Of a stretch of DNA of 64,000 nt, positions 46,074-58,210 are shown piece by piece. Within the stretch, counting starts at the first letter, position 1. The number at the start of each line of letters is the position of its first letter. A model generated the notes under the pieces. That model was given only the letters and a program-made list of their open reading frames with translations. It was not told where the DNA came from and did not search any database. The position numbers and the translations under genes were made by a program. The DNA is from Mesorhizobium sp. M1C.F.Ca.ET.210.01.1.1 (GTDB lineage Bacteria > Pseudomonadota > Alphaproteobacteria > Rhizobiales > Rhizobiaceae), in assembly GCF_004791585.1 (NCBI RefSeq), contig NZ_SRUU01000001.1, positions 348,501 through 412,500 of the forward strand, given 5' to 3'.

Positions 46074-46400
46074 TCAATGGCCAGAAGGCTCGAACCTCGA
46101 CAGCGCGACCGCGGCATGCCCCATCTCGACGCTGGCCAGCTCGATCGCCTGCATCGCCTCGCAATCGCCGATCTCGGCCATGACGCGCCCGGCGGCGGCG
46201 AGAGCCTGCTCGCGGTTCTGCCAGCGCACGACATCGACCCAGCTTCCGTCCTCGCGCCTGCCGAGATGGCGGCTGAGAAAACCGGGCTGGCGCGCGAGCC
46301 AGTCGGTGACAACGCCGTTGTTGGCGACAAAGCCGGCCGCTGCTTGCGGCTTGAGGCGAAAGCTGACGATTTCCAGGGTCTCGGCCACCAATTCCTCCAT
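46074..46400 (-). CDS. Antibiotic biosynthesis monooxygenase-like small protein
   Basis: Protein of 108 residues with an ABM/dimeric alpha-beta barrel pattern: ETLEIVSFRLKPQAAAGFVA, GFLSRHLGRREDGSWVDVVR, WQNREQALAAAGRVM. Monooxygenase activity is not certain. Converges on the glycolipid-binding gene six bases away. Confidence 0.78.
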   Translation of the reverse strand: MEELVAETLEIVSFRLKPQAAAGFVANNGVVTDWLARQPGFLSRHLGRREDGSWVDVVRWQNREQALAAAGRVMAEIGDCEAMQAIELASVEMGHAAVALSRFEPSGH

Positions 46401-46610
46401 GCGATGCGTTTGCCTCGGCCTTATCGCACGAAGGGCGCCGGAATCTGTCAGGAGACCTCAGAGCGGCCAGAGTCCCCCTTATCCCCGCCATCGCTTGCGA
46501 AGCCTTGATGTTTTGGCTAAGGAGGCCGCGCATTTCCGCGGCTCGGCATAGCCGGGCGCTCCGTTCCGTTCCGGCGTCAAGCCGGCTTCAGTCAAAGGCA
46601 TTTCGCTCCC

Positions 46611-47864
46611 ATGGCGCGCATCGTGATGAAATTCGGCGGAACTTCGGTCGCCGACATCGCCCGCATCCGCAATGTGGCGCGCCATGTCAAACGCGAGGTC
46701 GACGCCGGCCACGAGGTCGCCGTGGTGGTTTCGGCGATGGCCGGCAAGACCAATGAGCTGGTCGCCTGGACCCGCGAGGCCTCGCCCATGCATGACGCGC
46801 GCGAATACGACGCCGTCGTCGCCTCGGGCGAGCAGGTCACCGCCGGCCTGCTCGCGATCACGTTGCAGAACATGGGCGTGCATGCCCGCTCCTGGCAGGG
46901 CTGGCAGATCCCGATCAAGACCGACAACGCCCATGGCGCGGCGCGCATCCTCGACATCGATGGCGCCTTCCTGATCAAGCGCTTCGGCGAGGGCCAGGTA
47001 GCTGTCATCGCCGGCTTCCAGGGCATCGGGCCGGACAACCGCATCGCGACGCTCGGTCGCGGCGGCTCCGACACCAGCGCGGTGGCGATCGCCGCTGCGG
47101 TCAAGGCTGACCGCTGCGATATCTACACCGACGTCGACGGCGTCTACACGACCGACCCGCGCATCGAGCCGAAGGCGCGGCGGCTGGCCAAGATTTCCTT
47201 CGAGGAAATGCTCGAAATGGCCTCGCTCGGCGCCAAAGTGCTGCAGGTGCGGTCGGTCGAGCTTGCCATGGTGCACAGGGTGCGTACCTTTGTACGGTCG
47301 TCATTCGACGATCCCGACGCGCCCGGAATGGGGGATTTGCTCAATCCGCCCGGAACGCTTATTTGCGACGAGGAAGAGATCGTGGAACAGCAGGTCGTCA
47401 CCGGAATTGCCTATGCCAAGGACGAGGCGCAGATTTCGCTGCGCCGCGTCGGCGACCGCCCGGGCGTCGCCGCCGGCATCTTCGGGCCGCTGGCCGAGGC
47501 CAACATCAATGTCGACATGATCGTCCAGAACATCTCCGAGGACGGCAAGTTCACCGACATGACCTTTACCGTACCTTCGGGCGACGTCGATAAGGCTCTG
47601 GCCGTGCTCGAGCGGCTGAAGGCCGATGTCGGCTACGACGTGGTGCAGTCGGAAGCCGGCATGTCGAAGGTTTCTGTCATCGGTATCGGCATGAGAAGCC
47701 ATGCTGGCGTTGCCGCCACCGCCTTCAAGGCGCTGGCTGACAAGGCGATCAATATCCGGGCGATCACGACGTCCGAGATCAAAATCTCGATACTGATCGA
47801 CGGTCCCTATACGGAACTTGCAGTTCGTACTTTGCATTCCGTCTACGGGCTCGATAAGCAATAG
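46611..47864 (+). CDS. lysC: Aspartate kinase
   Basis: First step of lysine, threonine and methionine synthesis, 417 residues. Kinase domain: MARIVMKFGGTSVADIARIR, GQVAVIAGFQGIGPDNRIAT, LGRGGSDTSAVAIAAAV, DIYTDVDGVYTTDPRI. Two ACT domains follow (about 265-415), which bind lysine/threonine for feedback. No leader peptide or riboswitch is evident in the 210 bases upstream. ptsP follows 83 bases later. Confidence 0.98.
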   Translation: MARIVMKFGGTSVADIARIRNVARHVKREVDAGHEVAVVVSAMAGKTNELVAWTREASPMHDAREYDAVVASGEQVTAGLLAITLQNMGVHARSWQGWQIPIKTDNAHGAARILDIDGAFLIKRFGEGQVAVIAGFQGIGPDNRIATLGRGGSDTSAVAIAAAVKADRCDIYTDVDGVYTTDPRIEPKARRLAKISFEEMLEMASLGAKVLQVRSVELAMVHRVRTFVRSSFDDPDAPGMGDLLNPPGTLICDEEEIVEQQVVTGIAYAKDEAQISLRRVGDRPGVAAGIFGPLAEANINVDMIVQNISEDGKFTDMTFTVPSGDVDKALAVLERLKADVGYDVVQSEAGMSKVSVIGIGMRSHAGVAATAFKALADKAINIRAITTSEIKISILIDGPYTELAVRTLHSVYGLDKQ

Positions 47865-47947
47865 CAAGAACTGAGTCAGTTGTTGCGTGAGCGCCGGCCG
47901 CGGGAGAAACTGCGGCGGGCAAAGTGCCCATTGGAGAAGAAGCCGCG

Positions 47948-50218
47948 ATGCGTGATACGGCCGGTGGCCCGCGCGTTCTGCTGAAACGGCTCCGCGAGCT
48001 CATGCAGGAGCCGCTGGAGCCGCAGGAGCGCCTCGACCGCATCGTGCGCGACATCGCCTCCAACATGGTCGCCGAAGTGTGCTCGCTCTATGTGCTGCGC
48101 GCCGATTCGGTGCTGGAGCTCTACGCCACAGAGGGTCTCAACCCAAAGGCCGTCCACCTGGCGCAGTTGAGGCTGGGCCAGGGCCTCGTCGGCACGATCG
48201 CCGCCAGCGCGCGGCCGCTCAATCTCTCCAATGCGCAGGAACACCCAGCCTTCCAGTATCTGCCGGAGACCGGCGAAGAGATCTACCATTCCTTTCTCGG
48301 CGTTCCGGTGCTGAGGGCAGGGCGCACGCTGGGCGTCCTGGTCGTGCAGAACAAGACCATGCGCCAATATCGCGAAGACGAGATAGAGGCGCTGGAAACG
48401 ACGGCGATGGTGATCGCCGAGATGATCGCCACCGGCGATCTCGCCCGCCTGACCAGGCCGGGGCTCGAACTGGACCTCACCCGTCCGGCAAGCTTCACAG
48501 GGCTTTCCTTCAACGAAGGCGTCGGGCTTGGCCATGTCGTGCTGCACGAGCCGCGCATCGTCGTCACCAATCTGTTCAACGAGGACAGCGAGGAGGAGGT
48601 GCGCCGCCTCGACCGCTCGCTCGGTTCGCTGCGGCTGTCCATCGACGACATGCTCGAGCGCCGCGACGTCGCCTTCGAGGGTGAGCATCGCGAGGTGCTC
48701 GAGGCCTATCGGATGTTCGCCAACGACCGCGGCTGGGTGCGCCGGCTGGAAGAGGCGATCCGCAACGGCCTGACGGCGGAAGCGGCGGTGGAAAAGGTGC
48801 AGAGCGACATGCGCGCGCGCATGCTGCACATGACGGACCCCTATCTGCGCGAGCGGATGAGCGATTTCGACGATCTCGCCAACCGGCTCTTGCGCCAGCT
48901 CATGGGCCGCGGACCGGAGGATGTCGCGGCCTCGCTGCCCAAGGACGCCATCATCGTCGCCCGCTCGATGGGCGCGGCTGAGCTGCTCGACTATCCACGC
49001 GACAAGCTGCGCGGCCTGGTGCTGGAGGACGGCACGGCGACCAGCCATGTCGTCATCGTCGCGCGCGCCATGGGCATCCCGGTCGCCGGCCAGGTCAAGG
49101 GCGCCGTCTCCATGGCGGAGAACGGCGACGCCATCATCGTCGACGGCGAGGAAGGCACCATCCATCTGCGGCCGCAGTCCGATCTCGAGGCGGCCTATGC
49201 CGAAAAGGTCCGCTTCCGGGCGCGGCGGCAGGAGATCTACCGCGAGCTGCGCAACAAGCCGTCGGTGACCAAGGACGGCGTCCAGGTCGATCTCCTGATG
49301 AATGCAGGCCTGGCGGTCGACCTGCCGCAGCTTTCGGAATCGGGAGCGGCCGGCATCGGTCTGTTCCGCACCGAACTGCAGTTCATGGTGGCTTCAACCT
49401 TCCCGCGCGCCGAGGCGCAGGAGCGGCTCTATCGCGACGTGCTGGATGCCGCGCGCGGCAAGCCGGTCACCTTCCGCACCATCGACATCGGCGGCGACAA
49501 GGTACTGCCCTATTTCAAGGGGGTTGTGCAGGAGGAGAACCCGGCGCTCGGCTGGCGGGCGATCCGGCTTACCCTCGACCGCCCCGGCCTGCTCAGGACC
49601 CAGATCCGCGCGCTGCTCAAGGCCTGCGGCGGGCGCGAGCTGAAGCTGATGCTGCCGATGGTGACCGAGCTCTCGGAGATCGCGCAGGCGCGCGAGATCA
49701 TCGACCGCGAAGTGAGGCATCTGTCGCGTTTTGCGCATCATTTGCCGACCAGCCTCAAGCTCGGCGCGATGCTGGAGGTCCCGTCGCTGCTGTTCCAGCT
49801 CGACGAGCTGATGAAGGCGGTCGACTTCGTGTCGGTCGGTTCCAACGACCTTTTCCAGTTCATCATGGCGGTCGATCGCGGCAACACGCAGCTTGCCGAC
49901 CGGTTCGACACATTGTCTGCGCCGTTCCTGCGCGTGCTGAAGATGATCGCCGACGCCGGCGCGCGCAACCATACGCCGGTGACGCTCTGCGGCGAGCTGG
50001 CCGGCAAGCCGATCTCGGCGATGGCGCTGATCGGTCTCGGCTTCCGCTCGATCTCGATGTCGCCGGCCTCGATCGGCCCGGTCAAGGCAATGCTGACCGA
50101 GCTGCCGCTGCAGGAGCTGGAGGACTTCTTCAAGGACAATCTGATGGCGCCCGTCCAGGGAACGCCGATGCGGGCGCTGCTGCAGGCGTTTGCCGACGAC
50201 CGCTCCATTCCGCTCTAG
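47948..50218 (+). CDS. ptsP: Phosphoenolpyruvate-protein phosphotransferase, PTS-Ntr enzyme I
   Basis: Starts the nitrogen PTS phosphorelay, 756 residues. N-terminal GAF domain (about 20-165: LYVLRADSVLELYATEGLNP, GQGLVGTIAASARPLNLSN) and PTS enzyme I domains (about 170-756). Phosphorylated histidine 367 in GTATSHVVIVARAMGIP; PEP-binding region GIGLFRTELQFMVAS, TFRTIDIGGDKVLPYF and SVGSNDLFQFIMAVDRGN. ATG at 47948. The lysC-ptsP-prfA order is usual in rhizobia. Confidence 0.97.
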   Translation: MRDTAGGPRVLLKRLRELMQEPLEPQERLDRIVRDIASNMVAEVCSLYVLRADSVLELYATEGLNPKAVHLAQLRLGQGLVGTIAASARPLNLSNAQEHPAFQYLPETGEEIYHSFLGVPVLRAGRTLGVLVVQNKTMRQYREDEIEALETTAMVIAEMIATGDLARLTRPGLELDLTRPASFTGLSFNEGVGLGHVVLHEPRIVVTNLFNEDSEEEVRRLDRSLGSLRLSIDDMLERRDVAFEGEHREVLEAYRMFANDRGWVRRLEEAIRNGLTAEAAVEKVQSDMRARMLHMTDPYLRERMSDFDDLANRLLRQLMGRGPEDVAASLPKDAIIVARSMGAAELLDYPRDKLRGLVLEDGTATSHVVIVARAMGIPVAGQVKGAVSMAENGDAIIVDGEEGTIHLRPQSDLEAAYAEKVRFRARRQEIYRELRNKPSVTKDGVQVDLLMNAGLAVDLPQLSESGAAGIGLFRTELQFMVASTFPRAEAQERLYRDVLDAARGKPVTFRTIDIGGDKVLPYFKGVVQEENPALGWRAIRLTLDRPGLLRTQIRALLKACGGRELKLMLPMVTELSEIAQAREIIDREVRHLSRFAHHLPTSLKLGAMLEVPSLLFQLDELMKAVDFVSVGSNDLFQFIMAVDRGNTQLADRFDTLSAPFLRVLKMIADAGARNHTPVTLCGELAGKPISAMALIGLGFRSISMSPASIGPVKAMLTELPLQELEDFFKDNLMAPVQGTPMRALLQAFADDRSIPL

Positions 50219-50337
50219 ATTCACGTGAGGGCGGTCTGCAAATGTCGATTTTCTGCGCTTCCGGTGCTCATATACCTAAATGTACATTCCGCTTCGGGTC
50301 TCGAAATTCGCCATTTTCGACTCACCCTGACGTGAAT
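50219..50337. repeat. Dispersed intergenic repeat, family A, copy 3
   Basis: ATTCACG and CGTGAAT as inverted ends, core TTTTCTGCGCTTCCGGTGCT and TTCCGCTTCGGGTCTCGAAA, as at 19265-19382 and 21720-21785. It lies between ptsP and prfA. Confidence 0.75.
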
Positions 50338-50357
50338 TCCATCGAAGTTCTAAGCCC

Positions 50358-51437
50358 ATGATCAACCTGCCCCGCGACCGCATGGATCAAGTCGTCAAGC
50401 GTTTCGACGTGCTCGAAGCGCAGATGTCGGCCGGGCCGTCGGCCGACGCCTATGTCAAGATGGCCTCGGAATATGCCGACATCCAGGAAATGGTGGTCAA
50501 GATCAGGGCGTTGCGTGCCGCCGAGCAGGAGCAGGCCGACCTCGAAGCGATGCTCGCCGACAAGGCCACCGACGCCGAGATGCGGGCGCTGGCCGAGGCG
50601 GACCTGCCGGAGGTCGAGGAGCGGATCGAGGCGCTGCAAAAGGACATCCAGATCCTGCTTCTGCCCAAGGATGCGGCCGACGACAGGAACGCCATCCTCG
50701 AAATCCGTGCCGGCACCGGCGGCGACGAGGCGGCCTTGTTCGCCGGCGATCTGTTTCGCATGTATGAGCGCTATGCGGCATCGCGCGGCTGGCGTTTCGA
50801 GGTCGTGTCGGCCAGCGAAGGCGAAGTCGGCGGCTACAAGGAAATCATAGCCTCTGTCTCGGGCAAGGGCGTTTTCGCGCATCTGAAGTTCGAATCGGGC
50901 GTGCATCGCGTGCAGCGCGTGCCGGAAACCGAGGCCGGCGGGCGCATCCATACCTCGGCGGCCACAGTCGCGGTGCTGCCCGAGGCCGAGGAGGTCGATA
51001 TAGAGATCCGCGCGGAAGACATCCGCATCGACACGATGCGCGCCTCGGGTTCAGGCGGCCAGCACGTCAACACCACGGACTCGGCGGTGCGCATCACCCA
51101 TCTGCCGACCGGCATCATGGTGGTGCAGGCGGAGAAGTCGCAGCACCAGAACCGGGCGCGCGCCATGCAGATCCTGAGGGCGCGGCTCTATGACCTCGAG
51201 CGCAGCCGCGCGGATGAGGAGCGCTCGTCGTCGCGAAAATCGCAGGTTGGTTCGGGTGACCGGTCGGAACGCATCCGCACCTATAATTTCCCGCAAGGTC
51301 GCGTCACCGACCATCGCATCAACCTGACGCTTTACAAGCTCGACCGGGTGATGATGGGCGAGCTCGACGAGGTGATCGACGCGCTGATCGCCGACCATCA
51401 GTCGAAACTGCTCGCCGACATGGCCGTCGATGGCTGA
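50358..51437 (+). CDS. prfA: Peptide chain release factor 1
   Basis: Ends translation at UAA and UAG, 359 residues. GGQ motif in [20 protein letters not shown]; codon-recognition P-x-T is PET in [19 protein letters not shown]-terminal coiled region. Overlaps prmC by eight bases. Confidence 0.98.
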   Translation: MINLPRDRMDQVVKRFDVLEAQMSAGPSADAYVKMASEYADIQEMVVKIRALRAAEQEQADLEAMLADKATDAEMRALAEADLPEVEERIEALQKDIQILLLPKDAADDRNAILEIRAGTGGDEAALFAGDLFRMYERYAASRGWRFEVVSASEGEVGGYKEIIASVSGKGVFAHLKFESGVHRVQRVPETEAGGRIHTSAATVAVLPEAEEVDIEIRAEDIRIDTMRASGSGGQHVNTTDSAVRITHLPTGIMVVQAEKSQHQNRARAMQILRARLYDLERSRADEERSSSRKSQVGSGDRSERIRTYNFPQGRVTDHRINLTLYKLDRVMMGELDEVIDALIADHQSKLLADMAVDG

Positions 51438-52299
51438 TCTTTTGCCAGCCGCGCTCGGGCAGCTGCTGCGCGCGGCGAGGGCACGGCTCGCCATTGCAGG
51501 AATTGCCGATCCAGCGCTCGATTCCAGGCTGATCGTCGAGCATTTTTCAGAAACCACGCGCATCCAGGCCATCACGGAGCCGGGCCGAACTGTGGATTCT
51601 GCGGCGCTGGCGGCCATCGAGGCGGCCCTGAGACGTCGCGTCGCAGGCGAGCCGGTGCACCGCATCCTGGGCTTTCGCGAATTCTACGGGCTGCGGCTGT
51701 CGCTGTCGCCGTACACGCTGGAGCCGCGCCCGGATACCGAGACGCTGGTCGACGCGATCCTGCCCTTCGCCACGGCAACGGCCGAAAGGCTCGGCGAATG
51801 CCGTATCCTCGATCTCGGCACCGGGACCGGCGCCATCGCGCTGGCACTGCTGAGCGCCGTTGCGGCCGCCACCGCGACCGGCGTCGATGTCTCCCCCGGC
51901 GCGCTGGCGACCGCCACGCGAAACGCCCAGGATCTGGGCCTCGCAGGGCGCTTCAAAGCCTTGCATTCCAACTGGTTCGAAAATGTTTCGGGCCGATACC
52001 ATGTAATTGCCGCGAACCCTCCCTATATACCCAGTCAAGACGTTGGAAATCTGCAGGATGAGGTCCGCGGTTTCGATCCGCGCAGGGCGCTTGATGGCGG
52101 GGTGGACGGTCTGGTCTCCTACAGGGTCATCGCCGGCGAGGCGGAAGGGTTTCTTGAAGCGCAAGGCAAGGTAGCGGTCGAGATCGGCCACACGCAGCAA
52201 AGCGAGGTCACAGCGATCTTCGCCGCGGCAGGCTACAGGCTGGCGGAGGCACGTCGCGATCTCGGCGGAAACGACAGGGTTCTGGTGTTCGAGCGTTGA
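51430..52299 (+). CDS. prmC: Peptide chain release factor N5-glutamine methyltransferase
   Basis: Methylates the glutamine of GGQ in release factors, 289 residues. SAM motif [20 protein letters not shown]; catalytic NPPY in [26 protein letters not shown]. Start overlaps prfA, showing coupling. Confidence 0.97.
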   Translation: MADLLPAALGQLLRAARARLAIAGIADPALDSRLIVEHFSETTRIQAITEPGRTVDSAALAAIEAALRRRVAGEPVHRILGFREFYGLRLSLSPYTLEPRPDTETLVDAILPFATATAERLGECRILDLGTGTGAIALALLSAVAAATATGVDVSPGALATATRNAQDLGLAGRFKALHSNWFENVSGRYHVIAANPPYIPSQDVGNLQDEVRGFDPRRALDGGVDGLVSYRVIAGEAEGFLEAQGKVAVEIGHTQQSEVTAIFAAAGYRLAEARRDLGGNDRVLVFER

Positions 52300-52608
52300 A
52301 CCCTGATGCAGTGCGAAAAAACGCTTGGCAACATTAGGGAATGCAGCTAGGGTCCGGCTTAACCGGATGAGACGAAGCAGGCAGTGCTCTTAGCGATTCG
52401 GTTTTCCTTGGAAATAGCTGCCTCCTTGCGCAAACGACGCCCAAGCTTCGTGCGGGAATCGTCCGGCAAGTGATGTAACCGGAACAGGATGGCACGTGGC
52501 GCCAACGCAATCGATGCGGGCGAACGCCGGTGGAAAAGCGAAACGGTTGGCTGCATGAGCGCCACCGTCCGCAAAGAGCTTTAGAAAATTTCACATGAAG
52601 AGAGTCGA
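52300..52608 (+). other. 309-base region without a convincing gene; leader of the DUF4167 gene
   Basis: A short hairpin (TCCGG-CTTAA-CCGGA) lies at about 52353-52367, and a minus-strand frame (52359-52574) has no family I recognise and no ribosome binding site. The stretch is probably promoter plus long leader of the next gene; no riboswitch class or known sRNA is recognised. Confidence 0.5.
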
Positions 52609-53652
52609 ATGAGGCCACAACAGCAGAACAGGCGCATGCGCGGTCGCAACAACAATGGCGGCGGTGGCAACAACAACCGCAAGGGGCCAAATCCCCTGAC
52701 GCGCAACTATGAGAGCAACGGCCCGGACGTGAAGATCCGCGGATCGGCTCAGCAGATCGCCGAAAAATACGCCGCACTCGCCCGTGACGCGCAAAGCTCC
52801 GGCGACCGGGTGATGGCGGAGAACTATCTCCAGCACGCCGAACACTACAATCGCATCATTGCCGCCGCCCAGGCGCAGATGCCGATCCAGAACGCCCAGC
52901 AGAACCGCGACGACTTCGACGACGACGTCGACGAGGATCGCGACGAGTTCGACGCCATCGGCAATACCAATGTCGGCGAGCCGCAGGCCGCCGCGAACGG
53001 CTCCGGGCCGCAGCCGGTGATCGAAGGCACGCCGGCCGAGCCCGGCTTCAACCAGGAAAACGGGCGCGACAACAACCGGCGCGACAACAGTGGCCGCGAC
53101 AGGCACCGCGACCGCCGCAATGGCGGCTATGGCCAATACGGCCAGAATGGCCAGCGCGACGGAGGCCAGCGTGATGGGGGCCAACGCGCGGAGGCCCAAC
53201 GCGGCGAACATGGCGGCCAGTTCGACCAGAACCGCCGCAGCGAGGCGCAGGCGCAGCCAGAGGCTTCCGCAGAAGGCGGGTCAGCATCAGAAGAGCCGGC
53301 CCCGGTGTACGACAGTTTCTCGCCGGCAGGCCTCGCTGCCCAGGCCGAACGCAATGAAGCCGCAACCGACAATGGCGGCGGGCGCCGGCAGAGGCGTCCG
53401 CGCCGCGGTCGCGGCAGTGCGGAGCAGGGCTATAGCGCCGAGCAGGGCAATGCCGATGAGAGCAATGCCGGCCGGGCGGACAGCCCCGCCGATGACGGCA
53501 ACGCCGCGGACAAAGGCAACGACGCGGTCGTCACTGCCGCCGAAGAGGCGAACGCGGCGCCGAGCGAGAGCGTCGCCAGCGAACCGGCTGGCGGCACCGG
53601 CGAGCCGGCTGGCGGCACCGGCGAGCCGGCGGTCGCCGACGCAAACAACTGA
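52609..53652 (+). CDS. DUF4167 family low-complexity RNA-binding-like protein
   Basis: Protein of 347 residues. Conserved N-terminal domain (about 1-90: QNRRMRGRNNNGGGGNNNRK, NPLTRNYESNGPDVKIRGSA, LARDAQSSGDRVMAENYLQH) is DUF4167, typical of rhizobia. The rest is disordered, rich in R, N, G, Q, E and A, with tandem repeats (QRDGGQRDGGQR; EPAGGTG repeated at 53581-53631 in 21-base units). A role in RNA handling is suggested by composition only. Terminator follows. Confidence 0.9.
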   Translation: MRPQQQNRRMRGRNNNGGGGNNNRKGPNPLTRNYESNGPDVKIRGSAQQIAEKYAALARDAQSSGDRVMAENYLQHAEHYNRIIAAAQAQMPIQNAQQNRDDFDDDVDEDRDEFDAIGNTNVGEPQAAANGSGPQPVIEGTPAEPGFNQENGRDNNRRDNSGRDRHRDRRNGGYGQYGQNGQRDGGQRDGGQRAEAQRGEHGGQFDQNRRSEAQAQPEASAEGGSASEEPAPVYDSFSPAGLAAQAERNEAATDNGGGRRQRRPRRGRGSAEQGYSAEQGNADESNAGRADSPADDGNAADKGNDAVVTAAEEANAAPSESVASEPAGGTGEPAGGTGEPAVADANN

Positions 53653-53676
53653 TCCAGGTCCATTTTCAGGCATTCG

Positions 53677-53708
53677 AACGGCGGAGAGAAATCTCCGCCG
53701 TTTTCGTT
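53677..53708 (+). terminator. Rho-independent terminator after DUF4167 gene
   Basis: Perfect 11-base stem AACGGCGGAGA (53677-53687) and TCTCCGCCGTT (53692-53702), loop GAAA, then TTCGTT. It ends 24 bases after the stop. Confidence 0.92.
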
Positions 53709-53831
53709 TGCGCGACCCAGGGCGTGTTGAGACTCATCGTGAGTTAATGCGGCGAGATGGGTCGGTCTGGGGGAAGGCGACCGGCACCGGAGCGCGGCCG
53801 GTCTCCCCTTGCATGCCGGCAATCCATGCGT

Positions 53832-53861
53832 CATATACTGAACCATATGGTTCAGTATATG
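53832..53861. promoter_or_regulatory. 30-base perfect palindrome over the arsR start codon
   Basis: CATATACTGAACC / ATATGG / TTCAGTATATG reads the same on both strands without mismatch. The ATG at 53847 is at its centre and a second ATG (53859) is at its right end. It is probably the binding site of the ArsR-type protein it starts, giving tight autorepression. Confidence 0.85.
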
Positions 53862-54212
53862 AAAGCCCGTCTCGATGCCTCATTCGCCGCGCTCTCGGAC
53901 GCCACCCGACGCGGCGTTCTGGAGCAGCTCGGACGTGGAGACGCTTCGATCACGGAGCTAGCCGAAAAGTTCCACATGACCCTCACGGGCATGAAGAAGC
54001 ACGTCGGTGTCTTGGAGCAAGCGGGGCTCGTCGCCACCGAGAAGGTCGGGCGCGTGCGGACCTGCAAGCTCGGCCTAAGCGGGCTGGAGGAAGAGGCGGT
54101 ATGGATCGAGAAGTACCGCCAGCTCTGGGACGCACGCTTCGACGAGTTGGACAAGGTAGTCGAGGAACTGAAACGAAAGGAGAAGGTCGATGGGCGCAAG
54201 AAGAGAGAGTGA
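53847..54212 (+). CDS. ArsR family transcriptional regulator
   Basis: Winged-helix regulator of 121 residues: MVQYMKARLDASFAALSDAT, DASITELAEKFHMTLTGMKK, HVGVLEQAGLVATEKVGRVR. This subgroup is partnered with an SRPBCC/AHSA1 protein and usually starts M-x-x-Y-M, so the ATG at 53847 is chosen although 53859 is possible. No metal-binding cysteines are seen. Overlaps the next gene by 23 bases. Confidence 0.93.
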   Translation: MVQYMKARLDASFAALSDATRRGVLEQLGRGDASITELAEKFHMTLTGMKKHVGVLEQAGLVATEKVGRVRTCKLGLSGLEEEAVWIEKYRQLWDARFDELDKVVEELKRKEKVDGRKKRE

Positions 54213-54711
54213 GGCTACACCGACGAAGAACCGCTTGACTGTGGAACGGACGTCCGACCGTCAGCTCGTCGTCACGCGAACCTTCAATGCTCCGGCGCGC
54301 ATCGTGTTCGAGGCGTGGACCAAGCCTGAGTTGTTCAAGCGGTGGTGGGCGCCGAAGTCGATGGGCATGTTCCTGCGTTCCTGCGAGATGGATGTTCGTG
54401 TGGGGGGCCGGTATCGTTTGGTGTTCGGCCACGATGCCTCAAACCCTGACGAGTTCTTCGGTAGGTATGTCGAAGTGACGCCGCACTCGCGCCTCGTCTG
54501 GACCAATGACGAAGGTGGTGACGGTGGACCCGTCACGACGGTGACCTTCGAGGAAAAAGGCGGCAAGACGCTGCTGGTCCTGCACGAGCTCTATCCCTCG
54601 AAGGAAGCTCTCGACGCTGCCGGCACCGGAGCGGCGGATGCGATGGGCGAGACGTTCGAGCAACTGGACGAGCTTCTCGTCGCGCTGGGCTCGAGCGTGG
54701 GAGGCTCATGA
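54190..54711 (+). CDS. SRPBCC (AHSA1) family protein
   Basis: Protein of 173 residues with an AHSA1-type fold: QLVVTRTFNAPARIVFEAWT, KPELFKRWWAPKSMGM, GRYRLVFGHDA and DAMGETFEQLDELLVALGS. The pair with ArsR is common; small-molecule binding is likely, substrate unknown. Confidence 0.92.
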   Translation: MGARRESEATPTKNRLTVERTSDRQLVVTRTFNAPARIVFEAWTKPELFKRWWAPKSMGMFLRSCEMDVRVGGRYRLVFGHDASNPDEFFGRYVEVTPHSRLVWTNDEGGDGGPVTTVTFEEKGGKTLLVLHELYPSKEALDAAGTGAADAMGETFEQLDELLVALGSSVGGS

Positions 54712-54758
54712 AGCCATCGATCTCGCGCGTCACGCAAAAACGGATTCAGCCGCACGGC

Positions 54759-54817
54759 TTGTTTTGACCCATGTCGTTCGCCCAAAACCGCTGCGCGCTT
54801 TGGGCGACACGCATTAG
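54759..54817. repeat. Dispersed intergenic repeat, family C, copy 2
   Basis: TTGTTTTGACCCATGTCGTT, CGCCCAAAACC, GCGCTTTGGGCGACACGCAT and TAG, matching 35612-35663. Inner blocks GTCGTTCGCCCAAA and TTTGGGCGACAC form a hairpin. Confidence 0.7.
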
Positions 54818-54847
54818 AATATTCTGCGTTGACCGATATCAAGGCGT

Positions 54848-54876
54848 CTTGAGAGACCAGAACCTATACACCATAT
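54848..54876 (+). promoter_or_regulatory. RpoH-type heat-shock promoter of clpB
   Basis: CTTGAG, 17 bases, CCATAT: close to the alphaproteobacterial RpoH consensus (CTTGAA/C and CCTATAT-like). Start site near 54883, leader about 87 bases to the clpB ATG. Confidence 0.6.
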
Positions 54877-54969
54877 CTCGGCTGAACAGGGCTCGGCTCG
54901 AATGAGCGGGTCCGTCACCGCAATCTGATCCGGTGCCGCAAAGCGGGCCGGTGACGGAAGGAGACAGGT

Positions 54970-57576
<2,607 letters not shown>

Positions 57577-57598
57577 TTCGGCCGGAGCATTGAACGGC

Positions 57599-57637
57599 AG
57601 CGCGTCGCACCCGGCCGGTGCGGCGCGCTCTTGCTTT
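57599..57637 (+). terminator. Likely terminator after clpB
   Basis: AGCGCG-T-CGCACC pairs with GGTGCG-G-CGCGCT around CGGCC (57599-57629), 13 pairs with one wobble, then CTTGCTTT. Weak T-run. Confidence 0.6.
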
Positions 57638-57711
57638 CGACACTCTTGCTTTTTGACCGGGCCTTGCCGCAAAACCGGTACCGATCTCGGTTGTCGGAAA
57701 GGACCGATTCG

Positions 57712-58071
57712 TTGAAGCTCGAGGACTACAACGGCTTCTGCGGCTCGCTGCCCGCCGCGACGCATGTCGTGCAATGGGGGGGCGCCCATGTCTGGAAAGT
57801 CGGCGGCAAGGTGTTCGCGATCGGCGGGCACGATCGGGAGGGCCAGGTCTTCGTCACCTTCAAATGCTCCGACATGGCTTTTGACGTGCTGAGGGAACAA
57901 CTGGGCTGCCGACCCGCGCCCTATCTCGCCTCACGCGGCATGAAATGGATCCAGCGCCAGACAAGCCAAAGCGTGGATGATGCGGCGCTGAAGGACTATC
58001 TGCGCGAAAGCCACCGCCTGGTCACGCTGAAGCTGACGAAACTTGCGCGCAGCGATCTGGGGCTGGGCTGA
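57712..58071 (+). CDS. MmcQ/YjbR family DNA-binding-like protein
   Basis: Protein of 119 residues with the YjbR fold: LEDYNGFCGSLPAATHVVQW, GGAHVWKVGGKVFAIGGHD, FVTFKCSDMAFDVLREQLGC, PYLASRGMKWIQRQ. The TTG at 57712 has AAGGA eight bases upstream. Function is not established. Confidence 0.85.
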   Translation: MKLEDYNGFCGSLPAATHVVQWGGAHVWKVGGKVFAIGGHDREGQVFVTFKCSDMAFDVLREQLGCRPAPYLASRGMKWIQRQTSQSVDDAALKDYLRESHRLVTLKLTKLARSDLGLG

Positions 58072-58210
58072 CATTCGGTTCGCAATGATGAAACGCCGGA
58101 AATCCGCCATCTTCATGCCCGGTTCATATTGGAACCTTAACCTTGGTAACTGGTTTGCTGGCGAAGGGGTCGCCTGGCAAGACCCATGTCGACCGGAGAG
58201 CCTGACCCAC

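Noticed and set aside
52359..52574. A 71-codon minus-strand frame in the DUF4167 leader
   Set aside because: No ribosome binding site and no recognised family.
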